Source: Plasmopara viticola
Taxonomy: Eukaryota > Oomycota > Peronosporomycetes > Peronosporales > Peronosporaceae
Assembly (NCBI GenBank): GCA_001695595.3
Contig: MBPM02000147.1
Coordinates: 40,180 to 104,179 of the forward strand
DNA: 64,000 nucleotides
Direction of reading: 5' to 3'
The position numbers and the translations under genes were made by a program. The notes beneath the pieces are model-generated. The model made no database searches and had not been told where the DNA came from. It saw only the letters and a program-made list of their open reading frames with translations. This document shows positions 25,213-39,062 of this stretch, piece by piece (the stretch's first letter is position 1; every line of letters begins with the position of its first letter).

Positions 25213-27468
25213 TTAAAAATCCTTATCCCATTCGGTGTCGTCTGGCTTGTACTCTGGAATTTCCTCATCATGATCATTGAATTTTCCAAATCTTGAAGCA
25301 TCATCCGCATTTGCAAATTTTGGTCTGTATGGAGCGTCGATTTTCTTCTTAAGCATGGCGTCCCAGTCCAATTTTGCAAACCAGGGGTGCGAGCGAATAG
25401 CGCGTGCTCCACCGTGGATCAGACCAAGTCGCTTGGTGGGGTCACGCTGTAGCAGCTTCAGAATAATGTCGCGGCAGGATGAGCTCACTCCCGCGGGGAA
25501 CTCGACTTTTTCCTTGACAATATTTCGACAAATTTGCATCTGGTCAGTTTGGCTTGACCCTGCAAATGGCGAGTGCCCGACAACCATTTCATAAATAAGG
25601 ATTCCCAGTGCCCAATAATCGACCCCTCGATTGTGACCTTTACCCAGCACTAGTTCAGGCGCAAGGTATTCGGTTGTTCCGCATAATGTGTACGTCCTGT
25701 CATCAACCATCTTGGCAAAGCCAAAATCAACAACTTTGAGATATCCATCTGGATCAATCAAAAGGTTTTCAGGCTTTAAGTCGCGGTACACGATGCAGCG
25801 CTCGTGGAGATACTCGAGAGCCATAAGCACGTGACTTGCATAAAAACGAGCATGGTCGTTTAAAAGGCGACCGGGAGACGACGAAGTCGAGTGCAAATAA
25901 GTAAACAGTTCGCCACCTTGTACAAACTCAATAAGCAAATATAGTCGTGCTGAGTCCTTGTACGTCGTATAGAGTTTAAGTAGAAAAGGATGATCGCATT
26001 GAGCCATCATCAATTTTTCATTTAACACGTTTCGCTGCTGCTTATAAGCCACCACAGATGCTTTGTTTAGCACTTTGAGAGCGTACAATGCGCCTGTAGG
26101 CTTGTGGCGCACCATCTTAACACGACCAAATGTGCCCGATCCTAACGTGCATAACATCTCGAGTTCTTCCAATTTGATCTGCATCTGCTCCTGCATTTTC
26201 AAAGCGTTCTTGCGCTCAAGTGCTTCGCGATTTAATATATCTTGAATGGGCCCAAGAAGCTCCACAAACCGGCCTTGGTCGAGCGAGAGACACTCTAAAT
26301 TGCCGTTAGCAATAACGTCAGCTTGTCGTGGCTTTCCATGCAGTAGCGACATCTCCCCAAAAAAATTTCCAGTGGATAGCGTCGCAATCTGCTTCTTTTC
26401 AGTAGCCACGTCACCATTTTCCTCGGTCGTCGTGACCGATTTTGTGACGAGTGCAGATCCGCTTTTGATAATATAAAACGCAGTGCCGTTGTCGCCCTCT
26501 CTAATCACAAACTCTCCGTCAGCGAACGAAAGCGGCTTCAACGCTCGAAAAAGCTTATCCTTCTCTGTAAAAGAAAGATTTTTTAGCATCGGGATGGCTT
26601 GCAGTACGCGCATGCTCATGTTGTGGTCAATCACCTCACGCAAACTTCCTAGCTGATCATCGAAAGCTTGCCGATCGAGTGCAATAAGAGTCACATTCGT
26701 CTCCGCAGTTACATTAGCAGCACGCGGCTCAAGTGTCATAAGTGCTCGTTCTCCAAAGTAATCGTTTTCAATGAGACGTAATGACTCCATACGATGGCTG
26801 TCGCCCACATCAGTGCAGATGACTACACCGCTTTTAATGATGTACAAAACATTTCCTCGTTCACCCTTCTTAATTATTTGCTCACCTTTCGCGAATTTGA
26901 CGAATTGAGCTGCTGCGGCGAGCTGGCTTAGCTGAGTCTCCGTCAACGCATGCAATAGCGCCACTTTGCGTAGAGCATTCTTGCACTCACAAATCTGATC
27001 GGACTGAATACGAGCGACCAAGCGGCGAAAGGTAATACGGTCAAGAGCCCAAAGACGTCCGGCCTGCGAGCACGTAACTGTGGCAGTACGAGGGCAATTG
27101 TATACCAAAGCCAATTCTCCGAATGTCGCCCCTCTCTGGACGTAATTGACAACAGTGTCATGAACTGAGATAGAGAACAAACCGGTCTCGACAACGTAAA
27201 AGAAATCGCCGTGATCATCTTCCTTGATGATAACTTCATTAGCTACCGCGTGCTTCTCCGTCATAAATTTAACAATCGAGTCAATGTCGCTATGACCGAT
27301 GGTGTAAAAGAGAAAATTGTTCAGCAGTGCGTGTCGAATAAGAGTTGCGGATTCCGAAGATTTTGCCACACTCTTCAATTCTAATGGCGTGTCGAACTGC
27401 ACACTTTCGCCAAAAATGTCACCTCGGCGCAACGCGTCGTTGCGCTTTTCACGCAAGAGGATACTCAT
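25213..27468 (-). CDS. cyclic-nucleotide-dependent protein kinase (PKG-like) with three CNB domains
   Basis: An intronless frame of 751 residues. It has three cyclic-nucleotide-binding domains with phosphate-binding cassettes at about residues 116-131 (FGELALVYNCPRTATV), 238-253 (FGERALMTLEPRAANV) and 370-385 (FGEMSLLHGKPRQADV). An AGC kinase domain follows: GSGTFG at 443, Lys465, YRDLKPEN at 561, DFG at 581, activation-loop TLCG with Thr594, APE at 603. The AGC tail ends WDKDF. All catalytic residues are present. Animal PKGs have two CNBs and apicomplexan PKGs have more, so three is of interest. Cassette A keeps a Thr in the position linked to cGMP preference; cassette C has RQAD, so its ligand binding may be altered. 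Whether the ligand is cGMP or cAMP cannot be decided here. Confidence 0.93.
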   Translation of the reverse strand: MSILLREKRNDALRRGDIFGESVQFDTPLELKSVAKSSESATLIRHALLNNFLFYTIGHSDIDSIVKFMTEKHAVANEVIIKEDDHGDFFYVVETGLFSISVHDTVVNYVQRGATFGELALVYNCPRTATVTCSQAGRLWALDRITFRRLVARIQSDQICECKNALRKVALLHALTETQLSQLAAAAQFVKFAKGEQIIKKGERGNVLYIIKSGVVICTDVGDSHRMESLRLIENDYFGERALMTLEPRAANVTAETNVTLIALDRQAFDDQLGSLREVIDHNMSMRVLQAIPMLKNLSFTEKDKLFRALKPLSFADGEFVIREGDNGTAFYIIKSGSALVTKSVTTTEENGDVATEKKQIATLSTGNFFGEMSLLHGKPRQADVIANGNLECLSLDQGRFVELLGPIQDILNREALERKNALKMQEQMQIKLEELEMLCTLGSGTFGRVKMVRHKPTGALYALKVLNKASVVAYKQQRNVLNEKLMMAQCDHPFLLKLYTTYKDSARLYLLIEFVQGGELFTYLHSTSSSPGRLLNDHARFYASHVLMALEYLHERCIVYRDLKPENLLIDPDGYLKVVDFGFAKMVDDRTYTLCGTTEYLAPELVLGKGHNRGVDYWALGILIYEMVVGHSPFAGSSQTDQMQICRNIVKEKVEFPAGVSSSCRDIILKLLQRDPTKRLGLIHGGARAIRSHPWFAKLDWDAMLKKKIDAPYRPKFANADDASRFGKFNDHDEEIPEYKPDDTEWDKDF

Positions 27469-27886
27469 CTTTCGTTCTGGTGATTGATAAGTACAACAGC
27501 CGCGTTAAAACCCCAATAGAAGCAATTTCGATCGTTGCAGCGTACCGACTGCATCATTGCTCACGATGACTGGATCAAATGTCTGCCCCACTTGATCCGG
27601 AACCGAGTTAGCACAGCCCATGATAGAGGTTGCGGTTCAAAGCTTCTGCAAGACGGCTGCCTTATGATGCGCAATTTCAAAAAGTGGAATCTCCTGCTCA
27701 AGACTAGGGTAGAATAAATTGACATCCTCGGCGTCTGGTGTGGACTTGCGGTGCTTGATTCTAAGAAAAGAGAGTCCCCATTGCCGAATTTTAATTTCCG
27801 TTAGCCAAATTGTACTAATCTATTTGTAACTTTTAATACTTTGTGCATTAAGTTATCAACGTGACGAGACGACGCGTCAGGCAACG
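27469..27886. promoter_or_regulatory. bidirectional intergenic region
   Basis: This 418-bp stretch separates two divergent start codons and must contain both promoters. I see no clear initiator match, RNA gene or repeat. Confidence 0.5.
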
Positions 27887-29447
27887 ATGAACTTAACAGA
27901 TTTTCCTTCTTCAGTGTCAGGAGAGCAGGAATCAAATGCTGGCCTTAAAGGGTCGCACACTCGATTACAAACTTTTCAAGCTGATTGTGACAACTATTTT
28001 CACGAAAACGATGTTGAAGTTAACGACAAAATGGGGGACTCCGACTTACGCCAGTACATCCGGCACCTCAAGAAGAAGAATCAGGGGCTTGAAAATGACG
28101 TGCAGACGCTTAAAGAATACAATGCTAGTCAGCACTTCCGATTGAAATCTACCCAGCATCATGTAGAAATGCTAGAGACATATCTTGCTAATGCTTTGAA
28201 TGCAAGCAATATCTTTCAACACGAAAAGGATGTTGTGCTAGCATTGCAGGCCAGTGAACGGGAGAGAATGGCGTCCACAGTAATATTACTTGAGGAAGCA
28301 CAAAACCGATATGAGGATGCAGAGCGTGCTCGTCAAAGCACTTTTTCTAAGTTAAGCTCGCTACAGGCATTAAGCCGAATAGGCTCGAGCCAGGACTTGC
28401 TTTCATCGATACCCCTATTGTTGTGCAATGGGTCACTAGATCATAATGAGCACATTGAGAAGCACAAGCGAAATGTTGAGCTGCCTCGCCGGAAATTTGA
28501 GTTGACCGAGGAACAGGCAGCTGAACGACAGAAAGTGGCGGTGTCGCTTGCGCCTCAAGACGCCCAGCTCGACTACACAAAGATGCTTGAGCACGTCAAA
28601 GAAGAGTTTTATCGCCGAGAGTTGGAGTGCGAGGCTGCGCGTGCAAAAGAACAAGGGAATGCGATTGACAAGGATCGTTACGGTACCGGATTGGAGACGA
28701 GGTACGCACTGCAACGTTCCCAGGCCGATCAACGTGTCGCGTTCTACCGAGCACAAATGGGACTTGGAAAGGAAGTACGCTGTTCTCGTGGACATGTCGA
28801 AATTGATTTTCCGATTGGAACTCTAGACGAAGTGCTCGTACGAATGCAGCTGGAGCATGTTCGCACTCGCCGGTTTGAAGCTTTAAAAAAATCACTTCTT
28901 ATTCGTCATGCAAAGCAAAATCAAGCGACTAGGGAGCATTTTTGTCGTTGGAAACTGCAATCTTTAAATGTTGGGATGATGCGACTTAGGTCTGTGCAAT
29001 GTATGCACCGCATTATGTTGCACTTTACATCACGCAGAAAGCTGAGCTATTTTAACAAGTGGCGAGATCAGGTCCGACAGCTTCAAGCTCGTACTTCTCA
29101 AATGCAAGCTCTTGTATGTTGTAATCGCCTGATTGCCGTGGAGAGAATACGTCACGTTTTGATCCAAATCACGGTGCGTACTTGAAAAGTCGAAATAAAT
29201 TCTGTACTTATATTTTTTGTATGGGGTTTAAAAGGTAAAGCGAGCAGCGTCTTTTTTTCATCGATGGCACCAACGCACGTTAGTGCTTAAAAAAGGTGGT
29301 TCACTGTGTATTAGCGACAATGCAGGAATGAAGGAAGAAAATATGCAGTCTTTGCAACAGGAAATCAAGAAGTTGCATAGTCAACTTACCTCGACAAGAT
29401 CTGAGGCGTGGCGATACAAAAGACAACTCTTGAACCAGTTCCTTTAA
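27887..29447 (+). CDS. coiled-coil protein with Sfi1-like Trp repeats
   Basis: Exon 1 (27887-29173) and exon 2 (29235-29447) join in phase across a 61-nt intron (gtgcgt...taaaag) to give 499 residues. The N-terminal 270 residues are charged coiled coil (LKKKNQGLENDVQTLKEYN). From about residue 340 there are spaced helices with the pattern [HYF]F-x-[RK]-W: HFCRWK, YFNKWR and, completed only by exon 2, FFHRWH. Such repeats occur in Sfi1-type centrin-binding proteins of centrosomes and basal bodies. Oomycetes make flagellated zoospores, so a basal-body role is reasonable but inferred. The end is another short coiled coil (MQSLQQEIKKLHSQL). The downstream region has no continuation I can read. 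Confidence 0.7.
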
Positions 29448-31137
29448 CGACATATTTGTTAAGGACACAAGTATCTTTCCCTTAAATTATCGTCGCCAAT
29501 TATTTTAAATAGGCTAGTAGCTCCGTAGGTTGGATGCTTTTGCTGTAGAGAGTATCCTCCTCGCTAGGTGCCTTGCAAAGAGCTCTGAGCTGTCTCCAAG
29601 TGTTGGCTCTTCTGTGGCTGATAACCTATAACCTTGGATAAAAGTTTGTCCAAGGAAATTAATCGGCTATGGCTAGTAGTGGTAACCTTGCGGTAAAAAA
29701 ATTGCAAAACAGAAGAACTTGCTGCGTTTGTGCAATATTGTAATTATTCTAATGAAGAGCCTGCAAATGGCTGAGACCGAAATGTGAAGGTTCGTAAAAA
29801 ACGGCTCTTGACCTCATATAAACAAGGTATGCGTCGGCTACAGCAATGGCTTAGATATCACACGCCGCACTTACACAGCTCACAGGAAGTCTCTCCGAAA
29901 AAAATTCTCGTCAAACACCAATGGTCACAGCCTTTAAAGATTAAATTATACATTGTTCATCCACTCACCATCCTATGGTGCACTTACTAAAAAATTGGAG
30001 AAGTAAGAGATGCATGTCCATTACTGTCAGCATGCACCGTCTTTACTTTCAAAGTCGACGATTGTAAGCATCCTTTATCATGGGCAGTGTATTATATTTT
30101 TGCTTACGGGGCTCGCCAAGCCCATTTGCGATCCACAGTGATTAATCGGGTAGTGAAAAGTCATACTCTAGATTTTTATGGTGGTCAAGTGTTGACTCGC
30201 AGTGCTGTGTAGGAGTGTGCCGTTTGGATCATTAAGCACAGCAGAAAATCAACGATACGATTGCATTTGAAACCTTCCTTGAAAACCTGCCGCTTCCGGG
30301 TGGATAGCAGAGATCTACGCCAAATGCTCCAGGTGAAATACATGCACCAGGAACTTCTTGGCATTATTTATTGTAACATCGACAGTATCGGTATTAAAGA
30401 TAAAAAAGGCTGCACATACATCACGATACCACAACCTAACCACGACAGAATTCATATCGCACACTGCTGTCAAAATGCACTCATGTTGGTCGATTTGAGT
30501 AAAAGACTTCTACTTCTGCCACTATGGGCAGCCCGGCACTCGTATACTTTTTGCTTGTTCACTAATAAAACGCATTATTCGAAACGAATTTTAAGAGTGA
30601 TCTATTGTTCTTCAGGTTTTAGCGCCTCCATAGACGACGAAGGTGGCTTTACATGCATGTGTTCGCGTGCGCAGAAAATTTGCATTTGCGGTGGGCAGTT
30701 TTTTTGTAAATGAGGTGTGGCTGAGTACTGCATACTTGAAGGTTTAGTTATATTTACTTTTTGTCTGAAAGTTTATGCAATTACAAAATAAAATCTCTCC
30801 AGACTGATACTGACTACGGATCTCAAATCACAAGAGCTCGAAATTTAATAATTTCAGTCCGTATACCAATGCAGCCATGAGAAGGGTACTGTTCTGCTGC
30901 TACGCCAGGTAAATGCAGACGTATCCTTTAAGGATACGTCGGTCATGTGATAGATGACTGGGCAAGGTAGCTGCTGGGCTCGATAGCTTGAGCAGCTATA
31001 CCGCAGTAAATTTGACAGTAAAAATGCACGGATTAGTTTCCATTTTGTTCTTTATCGCTTGCATGCAACGCCACGTGGAGGGCAAGTGAGCTGCCCGCTG
31101 ACGTGACGTGAAAGGCTTTACTGTTTTTTTCCAAAAG
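29448..31137. other. interval without a supported gene
   Basis: A 150-codon frame at 30261-30713 ends with a Cys-rich stretch (TCMCSRAQKICICGG). A 68-codon frame at 29784-29990 contains RRLQQWLRYHT, which could be an eroded Trp-repeat piece of the gene before it. Neither has enough family resemblance to call. A small inverted repeat (cgtatcctttaaggatacg) sits at about 30919-30937. Confidence 0.45.
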
Positions 31138-31461
31138 TTAGAATTTTTTCGAGTTATTTAATGTCCTCGTCGATGACCTTAGCACGTCGCCAGTAATTGA
31201 AAGGCTCTTACCCATACACTTAGCGCAGCGAAGTGTCACTAGGCAGAATCTGAATTCGAGTTTTTGTGTAAAAATTACATCGAAAGAAACACCAGAGCCT
31301 TCAAAGCCTCTGATTTCGTAAAAGCTTACAAGAAAAGCGTGGGCTATGAGCTTTTGGAAAAATTGTCGTCTTAAGACCACCATTTTAAATCTTAGCCCAG
31401 CCAGCTCGTACCGCTCCACCCATTCATCGACGTTGTTGAAGCTATCACGAAATACGAACAA
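31138..31461 (-). pseudogene. possible decayed Rab-family GTPase fragment
   Basis: The minus-strand frame of 107 codons opens MFVFRDSFNNVDEWVERYE, close to the Rab word VxDxxSFNNVxxW after the G3 region. Further on, SFYEIRGFEGSGVSFD recalls the G5-region sequence (YxETSAxxGxGV). The NKxD motif and the P-loop are absent, and the tail is not Rab-like. This suggests a fragment eroded by mutation. The same frame could be chance similarity. Confidence 0.4.
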
Positions 31462-34400
31462 AAAGAAACTCTTTATACCCTTGTGTTAAATACTCATCTG
31501 GCATTTTATAAGATGTGAGCACTATAGGTGTGATCATTAGCTCTTTTAGTAGCTAAGCAGGCTGTGAGCCTAGATTTTTCCAAGAATTTATGTGCCATCG
31601 TCTCTAAAAGCTGAGTGTACGGGGTCGAATGCCAACGTCACCTTATTTATTTCTCAAAGCAGGTTCGTCAAGCACAATCTTGTGGTCTGCTCGCAAATTG
31701 AAAATTAAGCGGTGCGTAATTCGTTTTGACTGTGCCTCATTTTCTTGCGCCTCATCGGGGGCTTTAGGTATGAGCATAGGCTCATTGGGCGCGAAAATTC
31801 AATCGGAAAATGGACATAGAATGCTTGTAATGCGCAACAAGTACAGTGGCTGCCCGTGAGCACGAAGTGATTAACGCTTAGTCACGCGTCTGGTGAGAGT
31901 AGTACATGTAGGGCTCGATTAAAGGTTAAGGTCCAAGTTTTGGTTGGCTCAGCATCGTTGATGGGACCAATAACCCTCTTTACGCTCTCTTATTGAGGGT
32001 GGCGGGTCTTGTTTGCTTTGAATAGAGAGTGACCGACACGCGTAGCGCGAGCGTGCTTTATAAGCAGCCTTATCGTCATCCAACAGGGTTGGTGTACTTG
32101 CGTTGAGATGTCCTTTGCTGCGCAAACATTGTGAGAGTGGCTTGTGTCTACACTAGGTGAAGACAGCAAGGGGGTGCTTTATCTGGGCTCATCGTAGTGA
32201 AATGAGCTTTGATGCTCACTAGATTGTTGTGCAGGCCCCTAACAGGCGGTATAAGTCACACCGGTGACGTCTTCTCGAAGAAAAGTTGTGATTTGTATGG
32301 TCTCTAGGAGTCCAAATGCTTGTCGGTAGAAAGCTCTTCGGGGCTACAACAAACCAGTGTGTGTACCCTAGTCGGTGGTATCCATATGGTGAGGTTTTAG
32401 TCATATTCTGCTTGAATCGACATAATAAGGCGGATTTTAGGGCTGAGAAGATGAAAAAAAGTAGTACATGGTCTTATGATCACTGGTTGGTGCATATTAG
32501 TAGGAGTTTCAATGCTTATTGGTAATTGTAAGTAACTGCCCATCAGACTTTTCTCAAAGATCTTGATAAAACTCAACTCACGTTTACAAATGCAAACGCC
32601 ATAGTAGGTCTTGGGGACACGAACTCTTTGGGCCGCGTAGATGGCGATTTCGACTAATACCAATTCTCGAAACAAAGGTCAGAGTGCTAAACTCACGCTT
32701 CATCTAAGCAAAGGGCTACGCCAGATACATCACAATTTACGTGAAGACTAAAGATATATACGGACTCGTTGTATCTCTTTGTGACACGAAATCGGTGGCG
32801 GAACGTTACTGCCAGCGGAGCTCGGTAATCCGCCAATAAAGGCTTCACATCACATTTACCTTCGGGGAGTTTAAAGAATCTTCAATACATCCCATATTGT
32901 CGAGGGCGTGTAAAAAAATCGCACGCACAAAAAGGTTGGCAACATGACTCACTAACGACATATCAGGAGGCAAGCGTTTGTGGTCTTGCCCAACTCATCA
33001 GTCAAAGACTCGTGCTTCTTTAGCTGCCGTAAGTCTAGTATTAATTCAGATTTGTTCACGTTAAAGGCAATTGATGACTCGGTTACAAATCCTCAAATTT
33101 CACAGCCAGATCTATTTTGTCTTTAGGAATGTATTTAACTACTCCCATCAATCTACCGAATTTAAGTGGACTTATTTTGTTTGCTTTTGCTTGGGGAATC
33201 AATCAACTCGTTTTGATAAATTGTTACTAACTATCGACGCAGCGAATTTAAAATAAACTCTAGATAGTATTCATCATCTTGCACACTTGCAGGCACAGCC
33301 ACCAGTCCACCAGTTATATACCCTCTCCGAAAGCTGCCAAGCATTATAGGATTAGTGCTTATGGCTTTACATTCATTATAAAGACTTCATCCCAGCAAGA
33401 CGAATCGTCTACACTGGTGAAAAGCGTTACCTTAGCTCTGAGGGCGCGGCTTCTGCGACACTGCAAAACCTTTGATCAATACAAAGTTCCACTACTTCGA
33501 CCCTGTTTGGAGCAGGATCCGATCATATGCCATTACGTGCCGCAGTCATATATGCAGACAATGTTTTTGCTTAATAACGCTTCAATACTAACAAGTACAA
33601 ATAACCCAAAGGTGCTACTAATGGAGCACCGGAGCTCTAGCTCCGTAGACCCTAAGGCATAAGCCCTTTTCGTAGAGCTCGAATGCCGGGACGCGTTCAG
33701 CCTCTTGGCAGCGTAGCAGCAATTACAGCCGCCTTCTTCGTCCCATAAAAGCTAGAGGGCTTTCGAGCAGTGCGGATTGCGCATCCGACAGATGCAGAAG
33801 CATCATTTGGAAACCTTTTAGAGGGTCCCGGTTGACGGACTACATAATGTAACGCAGTCCTTTGCGCAAAGGAGACGTGCCTCAAACGACTGATTTTAAA
33901 AGGATAGACATTTGCAGTTTATAGACCGATAACCATATTTTACCAGCGAATATCGCATCTAGAGCAAAAATTTTAAGCACAACCGGTATGAAGTGCCTTT
34001 GCCGTTGTTCCATGGTTCCGCTTTAATGGAAGGCCAGCTTCTGAGAAGTTGGACTGCTAACATATGTACACGTTTCCCGCACATGCTGTATATATCTACG
34101 TCAGGTCAACGTCTACTACGGATTGCTCATGTGGATGTATCATTGTTGCACTCGGGATTGAAAGTCAACGTTTTATTAAGGGACGATGGGTAAATTACAT
34201 ATTTTTTCAAATTAAATGGAAAAAAATACTTAGCAATTGCAACAATGGCAAAAAAGATACATGTAAAAAATGAAAAGTAGAGAATTTATACCTTTAAAGA
34301 GTGATTTTACCGCCTACAGTTTTTTAAAGGGATGCAATGCAAACAGAGAGGCGGCGCGGGTTCAAATCCACTTGTTACAAAGTGGCTCGAATTTGCTGGA

Positions 34401-35232
34401 CAGACCAAGCAATGGGGTGTGGTCACGTCTTATGCTACCAGTTGCATCACTTCAATGTTAAAAATGTGAAAACAATTCAAGAATAATTAAGTTCGACTAC
34501 ATCGTTTGTTATGTCGGTTCAAATTGGAACAAACAAGCCAATGGAGTATGCTGTTGGGGTATACAGTACCAGTGGTATCTTCACATGCGGTTATGTGAAA
34601 ATATGAATGCTCCATGTTGACACCTCATATCAGCACGTGCAGAGTTGTTGTTTGGGATATGTGGTCAATCAAAACGTATCTACTTGCCTACGATGAAACA
34701 CTCGAAGTGAGGCCATTTGTGACAAAAGGTGAATTGGTAAAGAGAGAGCATCTTCAACCAAATCCGTCCAAAGGAACCCAAAGAGAAGCGAATTAAATCA
34801 CATCATGCTACATTAGAAATTGACGCGCCAAAAAGTGCTTCTGATGCGGCAGCTGTGGTCAAGGGGGACACAACAAGCGTCGATGCACCAGTAATGCGCA
34901 GCATAGTATACTTTCTTTAGTGAGCTAGGTATATATATATATATATTTTTTTTCAATAATTTTTTTAACTTCGTAGGTAGATTTTTTTCATTTAATATTT
35001 TTCCATTCAATTTGAAAAAGGTATATTTTATCCATTCTCCCTTTGAGCTGGATCTATAATAAGCCTTCTTATTGCTTCGATTTAAAACAACTTTTCGGCC
35101 ATAACTTAGGAGAGAACTGCGTTAATGATTTGTAAATAGCAAAATTATAGCAGCGATTACTACCCATGCTATACAGTCGTCTATATCCTCCCACTACCGG
35201 CCAACGCATTGGGTACGTCGAGCGCGGAATGT
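31462..35232. other. long gene-poor interval
   Basis: No gene is supported. A 127-codon frame at 33279-33662 has no family resemblance. A TA microsatellite followed by a T-run lies at about 34928-34950. At about 34820-34900 the translation contains IDAPKSASDAAAVVKG, which looks like former coding sequence but has stops around it. Confidence 0.5.
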
Positions 35233-36755
<1,523 letters not shown>

Positions 36756-39062
36756 ATGGTTTTGAATGGTAGCATGAAGCGCCAGCTCGAGATTGTCGAC
36801 AATTTTGACCCATTAAAGCGTCTCCGCAGCTCGCAGACGGCATCGCGGGTAACTTCTTGACTGTCTAAACTTAGTCCTATACTTGGACCTTGGATACTCC
36901 TTCTACTGCTCCACCTGCTTGCTCACTTTCTCTGTCCTTACCCTTCTTGCTACCACATAGGTCGTATTCGTCTGCGGACTACCCCCTGACTGTCTGGAGA
37001 GCGAACTGCTTGCGCTCTGCTGTCCGTTCGCAGTTGTTGAAAAATGCCTTATGATCTCTCAGAAGCGCCAAGCATTCGTGCAACTGCCAGACGTTAGCTC
37101 GGCCTCTAATCTTGTCACATTTTACCAGACGCGCGACGCACAAATTCGCGGCAAGAAAATCTTTTTCGAGTTTAGCAATCGTGATGCAATTACTGTGCAA
37201 TCGGAGCATGATTTGGGCTTACCCTCTTACCAACAACAACAGCAATTGCCCGGTGCTCCCGAACATCAACAATTTCAACCCATGCAATACGCGCCGCAAC
37301 ATAACCCACCTGTATACGTAGGAGATGGAGGTATCGTAATGTTACCACGCTACGTGTTTTGAGCATTGACCTTTTGCTATACGTTTATTGAATCTAGGTC
37401 AATTCGGTGTAATCCAGCATGAGGGGCCTCGTCGTGGCATTGGCCAACCAAACCAAATTCTAATGGTATCTGTGTCGAAGATCGAGTACGACGTCACAGT
37501 TGACGTGTTGCAACAGGTAATAAAAGAACAAGTGGCGTTATGTACATGTTTGTGTTATTACTGACAAATTTACATCTTAAACGAAGGTGTTTCAAAAGTT
37601 TGGCAATGTGCAAAAGATCGTAACGTTTTGGAAAGACAATGAGTTCAAAGCGCTCGTGCAAATGGAGTCAGTAGATCAAGCCCAAGCCGCTCAATCCGCG
37701 TTGGATGGACGTGATATTTACACAGGCTGTAACCAACTCAGCATTGTGTTTTCACGCCATCCAGAGCTTCGCGTTCGTTACAATGACGACCGATCCCGCG
37801 ACTACACCAATCCCAATCTTCCGCCAGGCCCAGGTCGAGGAGAAACCTACAGTGAGAATGAGCCAAAGATCTCTGTTCCTTCTGATCAAAGAGATGCTTC
37901 TCGGGATAGCCTATATAGCAATCCACCGGCACGCAACGATGAGCTCGATTATCGCGGACCTGTAGACATGCCACGTTTTGATGAGCGTCCTTCGCATATG
38001 GGTGGATCACGTGATGCACGGGGTGGACGTGAATTACCTGTTCATTCGACAGGACGTGCGATACGAGGTGATACCAGACCGTCGCCTGCCTTAATATGCA
38101 GTAATATTGATAGCGAACTGGTGGTAAGTTTAGGCGCATCGATATACGTACTCTGTTGCACTAACGTTTGTTATATGGCAGAGTCCACACCGACTCTTTA
38201 CGCTTTTTGGCTGCTTTGGTGATGTCCTCCGCATCAAGATCATGTTTCGTAAGCGAGACACAGCTCTGATCCAATTTGTCAATGAAGTTCACGTAAGTCA
38301 AATTTCGGTGACTTGCGACCTTAGCCATAATGCATTACGTAGCACGTACTCACACGAATTGATCTTTTTCAGTCAACATCAGCATTGGACCACTTGGATG
38401 GCGTTTATGTCTATGGGAAAAAGTTGCGGGTAGACTACTCAAAGCACAGCAGTGTTTCGATGCCGCACGCCGATGCGGACCGCTTCGAAATTGAAAATAC
38501 TTTGGACTTTTCGGGATCGCCGCTTCACCGCTATCGACGGCGCAGTCCAGAAGAAGCGGTTTCTCCTTGCCCGCTGCTTCACATTTCAGGAATACCGATG
38601 GAACTGCAGCGCAATCAAAATGCTCTTGTCGATCACTTCGCGCAATTTGGCTTCGTGAAAAATTTTCATTTCTTGCAGAATAACTCCAAAATGGCGCTGG
38701 TTGAAATGGGATCCATTGATGAAGCTATCACGGCTTTATTGCGGCTTGACAACATGGGGTACCCCGACTCGCATATGCGCATATCCTTTTCAAAAGCCTA
38801 TCAGTTACCTGTTGGCAACGGTCCTAATCCCGGCCCTGGTCTTGGTTCTCTGCATGGTCCTGGTGCTAATCCAGGTGTTTGGAACGTGCAGATGCCACTT
38901 CGTCCAAGAGATCGGAGTCGTGATCGCAGCCGAAATCGTGAAAGAGGCTCACTATCAGCAGGAGATCGTGACCGATCGTTCAGAAACCGAGGCGCGCCTC
39001 AGCAGCGTGGGCGCGATTTACAATCGCGTGACTTCACTCGCCGTCCTCCTTCCCGGTACTAA
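36756..39062 (+). CDS. polypyrimidine-tract-binding (PTB)-like protein, four RRMs
   Basis: Six exons (36756-36848, 36961-37330, 37398-37516, 37587-38123, 38182-38292, 38373-39062) give 639 residues with consistent phases and GT-AG borders. PTB proteins bind CU-rich RNA and control splicing and mRNA fate. Visible RRMs: RRM1 about 32-107 (VVFVCGLPPDC), RRM2 about 172-260 (FGNVQKIVTFWKD), RRM3 about 363-437 (FGDVLRIKIMFRK, then YGKKLRVDYSKH), RRM4 about 478-558 (LLHISGIP, then MRISFSK). The DFSGSPLHRYRR linker before RRM4 is a PTB hallmark. The tail is rich in Arg/Ser (RDRSRDRSRNRERG), which classic PTB lacks, so localisation control may differ. A Gln-rich insert follows RRM1. Confidence 0.9.

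Noticed and set aside
30261..30713. 150-codon ORF with Cys-rich end
   Set aside because: No family resemblance, no clear promoter or splice context; kept only as a note in the interval entry.
33279..33662. 127-codon ORF
   Set aside because: Composition and content do not resemble a known family; flanks show no gene structure.
34350..34370. B-box-like word GGTTCAAATCC on the plus strand
   Set aside because: No A box at the right distance and no foldable tRNA.
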